Assembly: GCF_035046485.1 (NCBI RefSeq)
Contig: NC_085136.1
Coordinates: 77,517,734 to 77,581,733, forward strand
Length of the DNA stretch: 64,000 bases
From: Aedes albopictus
Lineage: Eukaryota > Arthropoda > Insecta > Diptera > Culicidae
Direction of reading: 5' to 3'
A model generated the notes under the pieces. That model did not search any database. It was not told the DNA's origin and was given only the letters and a program-made list of their open reading frames with translations. The translations under genes and the position numbers were made by a program. Each line of letters opens with the position of its first letter. Within the stretch, counting starts at the first letter, position 1. Shown here in pieces: positions 55,960-64,000 of the stretch.

Positions 55960-56690
55960 ACCTCTACTGGTGCTTTGTTGGTGAAATCGTAGAAACGTCA
56001 GACTCCCGCTTGCTAATTGGTTGGCGACGACTCTGGCAATGGAATCACTCGCCACGGATTCCTTGGTGTCGAAAAATCGTAAAAAATCCCTTACGTAATT
56101 AATGGGCAGCCCCTTAATAAATACACTAATCTAACACATTACGGTCGGCATCCACGTACCAATGTGTGAACCCATTGCCAACACTCCGACATCTGCATTT
56201 GTGCAGACGCAGAGGTATATACGGTCTGCTGTGGATACAAACGATTGCAATTATCACTTGCTTACACTTCCCCACATTGACCTGCAACCTGACGTGGCAG
56301 GCGCCATTGTCGTCTACAAATAGAAAATCACCAGCACTCACACACTGAAAATACCCGCTTAGTCCCCGCCAGATAAATATCTAATTGTTTCCTTGTGTGA
56401 GTGTAGCTGGTCTGGCGATACTGGAGTAGCAGCATCCACGGGCGGTCAATCAAGCTTAAACTTTGATTGGTAAAATGTAATTATTAGTAAAAAAAAATAC
56501 TGTGCCCAATATCTCGACTCAGTAAAGCGATATAAAGATGGCGTCTACGAGAAATTCGTTCTAGTGTATAACAGGCATGTGCCGAGAAGTTTTTCAGTTA
56601 AAAACGACCACTTTTGATGTAATGTATATCACGAATATGTTCGTCTGCAAATAAGGCCTCCCATAAGGATTTTCACCATTCATTATTCAG
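55960..56690. other. Non-coding, no gene seen
   Basis: ORFs at 56126-56348 on both strands overlap each other and show no family resemblance. The segment is intronic to the INPP5A-like gene. Confidence 0.35.
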
Positions 56691-59225
56691 CAAATCTTCC
56701 CGATAATTATCCATGAATGTCTCCTAGGATTCCTACCAAATTTCATCTTGTGATTCCTCCAGAGAATCCTGTAGGGGTTCATCCTAGGCTTTCTCCTGAT
56801 ATTCCACTCAGGATTTCTCATGGGATCTTTTCAAGTATTCATCTCTCAGGGGTTCCTCCATAATTCTTTCGGGGATGCCTCTTGACATTCCGTTAGTTAT
56901 TTTTCCCGGATTTTTTCCGGAATCCTGCCAGGGATTTTACCCAAGATTCCTTCATTGCTTTCTCACGGGATTCCTTAAGGGGATTCTCTTAAAATGTATC
57001 CAGGGTTTGCATCTGGGATTCCTTGCGGAATTGCTTCTAATATTACTCTTGGGATGTCTTTGATTTCTCCCGGTTTTTTTCAATGATTTTACTTGGCATT
57101 TTTACAGAGATTCCTTCATAAATCTCTCCCTCTTTCACAGATTATTCCCGAGACTACATTAGATATTTGTCCATGATTTTTCCTGGGTTTTCTTTCGGAA
57201 TTGCTTCCGGGATTTTTCATAGATTATTCCAAGACTGCATTAGGGATTCCTTCAGGATTCTTCATTGGCTTTCTCCTGGGATTCCTTTAAATATTACTCC
57301 AAGACTTCCATCAGGAATTCCTTCTGGCTTACTCTCGGGATGCCTTTACGGATTTCTTCCGAGATTCTTAAGGATTTTCTTCCAGAATTCCTCCATTGAT
57401 ACCTCTCTAATTGAGGATTTCACCCTAAATTCGTTTTGGGATTCAGGGAATATTCCGGGGATTCCTTCCGTCATTTCTTCATTGATGTCTACCTGGATTC
57501 GTTTGGGGATTCTTTTACAGATTTCTTTCGGCATTTTTCCCGAGATTCCTTCAACGATATCGCCTTGGTCCTGGGATCCTTTCTTGATTGCATTCATTGA
57601 TTCTTCCCGGGCTTTCTTCCGTCTGTAATTGTTCAGGATTCATGCAGGCAGGGGCATTTTCCGACATTCCATCAGGATTTCCTCCTGGGATTCCTTCATC
57701 GATTAATCCCAGAATTGTCTTAGGATTTTTTCCGGGAATCCTACCGAAATTCTTTCACGGATTCTTCCCAAAACTGCATCAGGGTCCGAGAATTCCTTCA
57801 GAATTCTCCTTATTTTTCTCAAGCGATTCCTTTAGTTTTTTGGACGGTCTTCCTTCATTGATTCCTCCAGTCAAGAACTGTTTTCTTCAACGTTTCCTTT
57901 AGAGATTCCTCTCGAGATTCATTCAGGCATTCTTTCAAGTATTTGTTCCCGGGATTCCTTTTGAGATTCCATCTCTCCCGGGGACTTTCAGGCATTCTTT
58001 CAGGTATTCCTCCCGAAATTTATAATGGAATTATAAATTATTCTCCTGGGGTTCCTTCATTGATTCCTCACGGGATTTCTACCGGAATCTTTCCACGTTT
58101 TGCTTTTACACTACTGCATCAGGGATTTCTCCAAGATTCTTTTTGGGGTTTCTCCCAGAATTGCTTCAGGGTTTTTTTGCGCTTATATTAAGAATTCCTG
58201 CAAAATTCCTTTGTTGATAACTCCCAAAAAATCTGCATTTATTTTTTCGTGATTTCTTATAGGGGTGAATTCTTCCCACGATTCATATCTAGGAATTGTT
58301 TCCATTAGAGATTTCTGGATATTTCCAGGGATATTTCATTCAGGGGTCCTTCATTGATTTCACATATGATTTATTTGGGGATTTATACCGGGATTCATGA
58401 AGAAATTTCTCCTGATATTCCCTCAAGGATTTCTCCAGGGATTCCACCCGGTATTCCTTCCTGGATTTACTCCTTCGGGATTCCTTCTGGGATTTCTGCT
58501 GTGATCCTTCTGAGATTCCTTCAAATATTCCTTGCGGAATCCTTCCAGGGGTTTCTTGGGACTCCTTCAGGGATTACTTTAATGATTCCTTCAGGGATTT
58601 CTCCACGGATACTTCGAGGTTTTTTTCGAAGATCCCTCTCGTAATTCCTTCAGGGATTCCCTTAGAATATTCAAAAGGGAATCTTTTGAGATTATTTCAG
58701 GGAACACAACCAGATTTTTTTAGGCATTGCTTCAGGAAATTCAGGGGATTGCTTCTGGGATTTCCCCGGGGTTCCTTTATGGATTCCGCCATTCTTTCAT
58801 GTATTCCTCCCAATGTTTATTTAGGTGTTTCTTCATAGATTTCTCCCACGACTTCTTTATGATTATTCACGAACTTCCTAAACGGATTTTGCTTAGGATC
58901 CTTTCAAGAATTTTTCCCGAGATTCATTAAGGGAATCCTAAGATTCTATCGATACTTCCTCTAGGAATCCTTTCAATAATCGGTAAAGTCTTCAAACATT
59001 TTCAGGGATTACTTCAGGATTCTTTCATAGATTGCTCTCCTGATTCCCTCCGGGATTACTCCTGGGATTCCTGTTAGATTCTTTCAGGGATTTTTCCGGG
59101 AACTCCTTCCGAGATTCCTCCCAGGGTTTCCTATAGGCATTCCATTTGAAATTTCTCCAGGGATTCATTCCGGAATTCATCCCTCGGATTTCTTCCAGGC
59201 CTTCTCCTGATACTGGATTCCTTTC
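56690..59225. repeat. Long degenerate minisatellite, GGGATTCCTTC type
   Basis: About 2.5 kb of GGGATTCCTTCAGGGATTTC-like words with a period near 11-12 or multiples. ORFs (for example 57167-57628, rich in FLSGIPSGI) are repeat translations. Confidence 0.85.
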
Positions 59226-59319
59226 GATAATATTTAAAGAATGGGATTCCTGCGAGGACTAATTCATGAGGATAGGGGGAGGATGCGGTTGTGGTTTGGT
59301 TGATATTATTCGATAGCGT

Positions 59320-60205
59320 ACACACTCAGTTTTTATTTCGCTGTTCGGTAATTTTTTCACCGGAAAAATTCGGTAGAGCGAAAAAAATACCGTTGTTCGG
59401 TAAAAATCAACTATTTTACAAAAGTTCGGTAATTTGATTACCGAACAGTTTGTAATTTGATACCTACCTGTCAAATAAATTACCGTACGTACTGCAAAAA
59501 CTAAAAAAAATGCAGTATACTGTACGAAAAACTACCGAACAGTTCGTATATTGCACTCTACATTACCGAACAATCAGTAAAGTGGTAAGAAACGTTTACG
59601 AAACGTCATGTTGTGGCAAATGGAATTTGTGATTCCATATTTTAAAGCTCAGATATTGTTTTATAAAGTTCTAGTTCCTTGAGGATAGTGTAACTATCGG
59701 GCAAAGCATCATATTTGCTGAATCGGTGTAAGTATCCATCCAAATATTGAATCTGGTCATTTTCTATTAAAATTATCATCACAATATTCCAGCCGCTAGC
59801 AGCTTCTCCAACTCCAAAACGATGAAAATTCACGTCGCATTAATACTATGTACCAGATCAAGCGGAAATTAGAGCAAAAAATGGTGAGGCTTGTTTATCC
59901 CGAGATACACAACTTTTTCTACAATTACCGTAAATAAAAACAAATAAACTCTGCCCTGCATCTTTCATTTTCATAGATACCGAAAAACTGTAAAAATATC
60001 CAATAGGAATTGAAAAACTACCGAACTCTACGGTAATTTAGTAATAAGCACTACCGGAGAAATTCGGTAATTTTTGACAGCTTTTCGAAAATTCTATTTA
60101 CCGGACGTTCGGTACCGGTTTGGATTACCGAACTGATTACCGAACATTCAGCTGTTGAGAATTCGGTAAAAAATTACCGGATACTGTAAAAAAATCTAAG
60201 TGTGT
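59320..60205. mobile_element. MITE with ACACACT(C/T)AG ends and dense TTCGGTAA motifs
   Basis: ACACACTCAGTTTTTATTTC at the left and CTAAGTGTGT at the right form the terminal repeat. More than twenty CGGTA/TACCG words in both orientations fill the 886 bp. Ends and motif style recall 3358-4105. No target duplication found. Confidence 0.6.
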
Positions 60206-60270
60206 AACGAACCCTGTATCAAATGCTACAAGAAGCAGGGAAATGTAATGGACTCATCCTAACAAAAAGG

Positions 60271-60295
60271 TTGACTAACTGGGAATCGAACCCAG
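60271..60295 (-). other. tRNA-like T-arm with B box and TTTTT
   Basis: On the minus strand CTGGGTTCGATTCCCAG forms a perfect 5-bp stem and 7-base loop. GGTTCGATTCC matches the Pol III B box, followed by TTAGTCAACC and TTTTT. No partner acceptor strand, anticodon arm or A box was found, so it is a 3' tRNA fragment or SINE relic at most. Confidence 0.35.
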
Positions 60296-60503
60296 ATCAT
60301 GTTTCCTTATAACAAGCAGTTACATATTGTGTATACATCAATTGTATCGTAGATATTACTTGGCATAATAAACTGAGGGTTTGACTATAGAAAATGATCG
60401 CAGTGTATTTTCTTGCGTTCGGATAACCAAGATCTGTTGGAATCTATAAAATGGTTTTCGAGTGAACTATTTACATGTCAAACCAAATCCTACCAACACC
60501 TAC

Positions 60504-60794
60504 CTTATGATCTCCCATGCAAACCACCTCGCCCATGATACCGTAGGTACCCTTGGCGGCCGCCATCGTCGCCGTCGTCGCATTGCCGGTTTTTCCGTTC
60601 TCCCGCTCGTCGTCGATAAGTTTGCGCGCCGCCGGGCTGATCAGTATCCGGTCGCACCAGGCCGGACACCGGGTACTCATGTAGCTGCCCGGCTGCCCGG
60701 GATCCTCCTCGTACGGGTACGAAGGCGGGAATGTAATCGGATACTCGTGCAGTATGCTGCGGAGCGAATCGAGCTCCCGATCGAACTGACGCAG
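60504..60794 (-). CDS. INPP5A: INPP5A-like penultimate exon (catalytic core)
   Basis: 291 bp (97 codons, phase 0 both ends) between acceptor TCTCCCGTACAG and donor AAG/GTAGGT. It reads LRQFDRELDSLRSILHEY, then TFPPSYPYEEDPGQPGSYM, RCPAWCDRILISPAARKLI and VCMGDHK. PAWCDRIL is the signature of inositol polyphosphate 5-phosphatases (catalytic Asp/Arg), and the sequence layout is that of type I enzymes. A Thr/Ala-rich loop (KTGNATTATMAAAKG) looks like a lineage insertion before the GDHK motif. Confidence 0.9.
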
Positions 60795-60866
60795 CTGTAC
60801 GGGAGAGACAGAGGATGGATTAGTTACGGAGATCAATTATTAACATGTGCCGTTCAGAACACCTAC

Positions 60867-61019
60867 CCAGCTTTCTTTGAATGTGCTCTGGTCGTAGTGG
60901 GTGAACTCCTTCTTGCCCAGCGTAAGTACGTTGGCACCGTCCGAGTCCCGGTACTGAACCTTGGAGTTGTCGCTCTTTGGGTGCGGAATCCGATGCATCG
61001 TCAGATCCTCGGTCAGCTT
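60867..61019 (-). CDS. INPP5A: INPP5A-like upstream exon
   Basis: 153 bp (51 codons, phase 0) with acceptor CATCCCCGTAG and donor TGG/GTAGGT, separated from the next exon by a 72-bp intron. It reads KLTEDLTMHRIPHPKSDNSK and ends FTHYDQSTFKESW. The position just before LRQFDREL fits the type I 5-phosphatase, where a substrate-side segment of this kind precedes FPPSYPY. Further upstream exons lie beyond the recognisable part of the window. Confidence 0.85.
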
Positions 61020-61540
61020 CTACGGGGATGCGTCAGAGGGAAAGAGAATAAGAGAATGCGAAATAATTAAGTTGCAGGTCGGTTGGTTGGGTGGTTGGCA
61101 GATTGTGACGAGGACGTGATGCAATGCATGAGTGACGATGGACGACGACGACGTCCATCCGATTGACGTCAAGCGCGCCGCTATCGATATCGAGAACTAT
61201 TACGCATTTCTGACGGACTGACAATGCAGGCCAACTGCACGACACCGCATGCGAACGTCCGTTGTTTGGTTGCATAATCTTTTGTTTGTTCCAGTTGGAA
61301 GCGAAAAAGTAGTTCAAGTTATGGAGAAGTTTAATGTGAAACCATTGCAACGAATGCAGGAGGCACAACTCGATAAGGCTTCTTTGTTAAAGGCAGTTCT
61401 TATGATGAAAAATCACAGGTAACAGATTCACTTTTAAACTCAATTTAGTATAGATTTAGCACAGGCCCTAAGACTCTGTTTCAATTGGGATATTCAAATT
61501 GTTTTCAACTAAAATTTACCATTAAGAAAATTATTTTTTC
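61020..61540. other. Intron of the INPP5A-like gene, no exon seen
   Basis: Non-repetitive sequence. The ORF at 61033-61368 on minus has no recognisable family. Confidence 0.4.
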
Positions 61541-62000
61541 AGAAAATTTTTCCTCAGGAGTTTTTCCTTTGATTTTACAGCAGCAGCAACTCCTCCAGAA
61601 GTTTTTCCAACAAATTTTCATTATTTCAAGAATTACTCCAGTATTTGATGCAAGAAGTCCTCCAAAAATGTTTCCAAGAGTTCTTTCAGGAGATTCCTGT
61701 TCCTATGGAAAATGTTGGAGGAAATTCCAACAAAAAAAAACTCTTGGAAGAATTCTTAGCGGAAGTGTTGAAGAATCTCATGAAACTGCTGGAGCAAATT
61801 CTAGAAAAACTCTTGGAGGAATTCATAGCGGAACTACTGAAGAACCTTCTTGAAAGAAAATCCTAGAAGAACTCTTGGAGTACTTTTCTAGAAAACTTTA
61901 GCTGAAGCATTGAAGAAGAAATTTCATGAGGATTTCCTTTAGGTACTTCTGAAGAAATACAGGGAGAAAATTTCAGAGGTATATTGATAGGAACTCTAGA
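61540..62000. repeat. Degenerate minisatellite, GGAAGAATTC/CTCCAGAAGTT type
   Basis: Words such as CTCTTGGAAGAATTC and CTTGGAGGAATTCATAGCGG repeat imperfectly. Confidence 0.65.
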
Positions 62001-62131
62001 AGAATCCAAAATTTGCCAACGGATAAGCGTTAGAAAGCGGAATTAAAAGGTGCAAAACTGATTACACTCATTCAAAGAGAGTATGCCGCTTAGAGCGTTC
62101 GAAAAATCAGTACAGAAGAATCCGTAAGGTA

Positions 62132-62338
62132 CACCGGGGCAAGTTGAAACGGGTGGGGCAAGATGAAACAGCAGGTTAACATGATGTTTTCTAATGATGA
62201 TAAACTGTTTGATCGCCATAACACGTAGTTTTTGATTCAAACAATCTTTTAACGAAGGATAAATTACCAAATTGTATTGAAATCTGTTTCAAAACTTCGT
62301 GTTTCATCTTGCCCCACCCGTTTCAACTTGCCCCGGTG
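62132..62338. mobile_element. 207-bp MITE in a palindromic TA target
   Basis: The ends are CACCGGGGCAAGTTGAAACG and its exact complement, extending through GGTGGGGCAAGATGAAAC. TA flanks at 62130-62131 and 62339-62340, and outside these AAGG and CCTT are also complementary. It is non-coding. Confidence 0.9.
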
Positions 62339-62344
62339 TACCTT

Positions 62345-62880
62345 AGTTAACTCTCGGACCTTCCCGGACCCCGATGGACTTTCTCTAGAGGAATCCCTGA
62401 TGGAATACCCTCTCCGGGGAACCTCATAAGAAACTCGTTCTGCAGACGAATACCTTATGGAACTCCTGGAAGAATAACTGATGAAATTATTGGAGAAACC
62501 CCTGATGGGACCTGGAAAACACTTAGAATATAAGAGGGGTGTCAGCAGCAACTCTGGGGGAATGCGTAATGGATCACCCTCTGGGAGAATTTTTTTGATG
62601 GATCTGCCTCTGGAGGACTAAACCGATGGAACTCTCTTTAGAGCAATACTTAATGGTACTCGCCCTGGGGGAATCTCTGAGTACTTCTTGTGAGAGAAAA
62701 TCCTTCAGGAGAAATAACTGATCGAAGCTCTAGCCGAATAACTGATGAAACTCTTGGAAGAATTCCTGAAAAAAAAAACTCTTGAAGACTGAATCACTGA
62801 AGTGTTAGTTGAAGATCCCCAGAAAGAATCTCTAAAGAAACACCTCCTGGAGCAAGATCTAAACCATCTCCTAGAAAATT
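62345..62880. repeat. Degenerate minisatellite, CTGATGGAACTCTTGG type
   Basis: Imperfect words CTCTGGGAGAAT, ACTGATGAAACTC and CTTGGAAGAAT. Confidence 0.65.
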
Positions 62881-63064
62881 CTTTGCTAAACCTAAAACAT
62901 CAGCAAAGATTTTAGTTTTGTCATAAGCATTGTCTCCTAATATGAAACATAATATGTATCTGTAATATTGATAGCACTTGATTTTTGTTTTCCTAACTGA
63001 GTAGTTTCAAGTTTTTGTTTTTGTCTTCTCACCGGTTCACAAACATACGAATAGACAAGAAAAT

Positions 63065-63766
63065 ATCCTGCAGATAATCAGAAAACGACCAAAACAGCTT
63101 CAAAAGACGATCGGAAGATGACCATCAGAAGATTACCAGAAGATGATCAGAAGATAATCGTAAGAGAACCAGATGATTAGCAAACGATGAGAAGATGGCC
63201 AGTGGACGACCAGGAAATGATCAGAAGGTTATCACAATTTAGTCAAATATCAGTCGGAAAACGACCAGAAGACCACCATCAGAAGATTACCAAGAACACG
63301 ACCCGAAAATGTCTACAAGCCGTTCAAACGATAGCCAGAAGACGATCAAAAAATGATCAAAAGGTGACCAAAAGACGGCCATAAAATGACTAGGAGACGA
63401 CTAGAAAACGACCACAAGATGAGCAGAAGAGGATCGAAAAGCGATTATAAGACGATCACAAGATGGCCAGAAGACCACCAGAAGAAAGACTAAAAACAGA
63501 AAGTGACAAAGTGACAAAGAAAACAATCAGAAGATACCCAGAAGATGATCAAAAGACGACCAGAAGATGACCGGAAGGCAACTAGAAGACAACCAGATAA
63601 CGATTAAGATCCCCGAAGACGACCAAATGACGACCAGGGGACAACCAGAAGATGATCAGGAAGTTACTATAAGACGACCAAGGAAAAATGACCAGAAAAC
63701 GAACAGAAGATGGTCAAAAGACGATCGGAAGATGACCAACAGATAACCAGAGGATGACCAAAAGAT
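63065..63766. repeat. Degenerate minisatellite, GACCAGAAGATGATCAGAAG type
   Basis: Twelve-base-like unit (GACCAGAAGACG with variations) over 0.7 kb. It resumes after the MITE to the window end (63922-64000). Confidence 0.85.
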
Positions 63767-63921
63767 CCCAGTCAACCAGTCATCTTATAAGATGTTGTAT
63801 AAGATGTTAAAGTGGAGGCGATATGCGTACATTTTACATGCGCCTAAATGGAGGCATGCACGCATATGGCCTCCACTTTATCATCTTATGCAACATCTTA
63901 TACGATGACTGGTTGTCTGGG
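63767..63921. mobile_element. 155-bp palindromic MITE in the minisatellite
   Basis: CCCAGTCAACCAGTCATCTT and the inverted CCCAGACAACCAGTCATCGT form the ends. The palindrome continues to the centre through AAAGTGGAGGC and ATATGCG. AT flanks both ends. Confidence 0.85.
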
Positions 63922-64000
63922 ATAACCAGAAGATAATTTGACCAGTTATAAGTAAACGATCAGAAGATGAACACAAGGTCATCAGAAAGCGATTAGAAGA

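Larger units (their letters stand above)
44350..60503 (-). other. INPP5A: 16-kb intron of the INPP5A-like gene
   Basis: Bounded by GT at 60503-60502 and AG at 44351-44350 on the minus strand, phase 0. It contains Gypsy, hAT-like, LOA, foldback and minisatellite sequences, so this intron grew by insertion. Confidence 0.8.

Noticed and set aside
57167..57628. 153-residue ORF rich in Gly/Ile/Pro/Ser
   Set aside because: Translation of the GGGATTCCTTC array, without start context, splice sites or domain.
63065..64000. Regular short repeats suggesting a CRISPR array
   Set aside because: Units are degenerate and contiguous with no unique spacers, in a eukaryotic sequence.

Overview
The window looks like part of a large, transposon-packed culicine mosquito genome (Aedes-like). 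This is inferred from the dense palindromic MITEs, the LOA- and R1-clade LINEs, a Ty3/Gypsy element, long degenerate minisatellites and a split host gene whose proteins are metazoan. There are no bacterial genes, operons or CRISPR arrays. I count only four convincing host coding exons, all on the minus strand.

Host genes. Three exons (60867-61019, 60504-60794, 42871-44349) are the 3' end of a type I inositol polyphosphate 5-phosphatase (INPP5A-like). They carry the PAWCDRIL motif, and the GDHK/PV motif is split exactly by a 16-kb intron full of repeats. The last exon adds a roughly 490-residue low-complexity tail ending in a CaaX box (CAIS). A separate terminal exon at 25022-25398 belongs to an unrecognised minus-strand gene with a C-terminal PDZ-ligand-like ETTV.

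Mobile elements, left to right. 0-12 kb: MITEs and foldbacks (1645, 2140, 3358, 9127), a Helitron-like piece and the 5' half of an R1-like LINE (5.4-7.4 kb). 12.9-19.0 kb: a young Ty3/Gypsy (Mag-like) retrotransposon with apparently identical LTRs and an ACTTG target duplication, but a frameshift and an integrase deletion. 19.7-23 kb: MITEs and a TGAAACGCC-type minisatellite. 26.4-28.6 kb: a GGAATTCCTCCA-type array. 28.6-35.0 kb: two opposed LOA-clade LINE remnants. 31.6-39.9 kb: a segmental duplication whose second copy was split by an R1 LINE, which was itself split by a TA-targeting MITE. 45-48 kb: a Gypsy integrase remnant split by a hAT-like element. 48.5-52.7 kb: a LOA LINE with endonuclease, reverse transcriptase and RNase H, carrying a secondary LINE-derived insertion. 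54-64 kb: more foldbacks, minisatellites and MITEs.

The most notable patterns are (1) a group of MITEs with CACAGAC...GTCTGTG ends that make 7-bp target duplications at five independent sites, (2) a foldback element inserted into its own copy in inverted orientation, (3) a readable order of nested insertions around the 31.6/35.0-kb duplication, and (4) the extended, still CaaX-terminated INPP5A tail. All family names come from reading motifs by eye; no database search was run.
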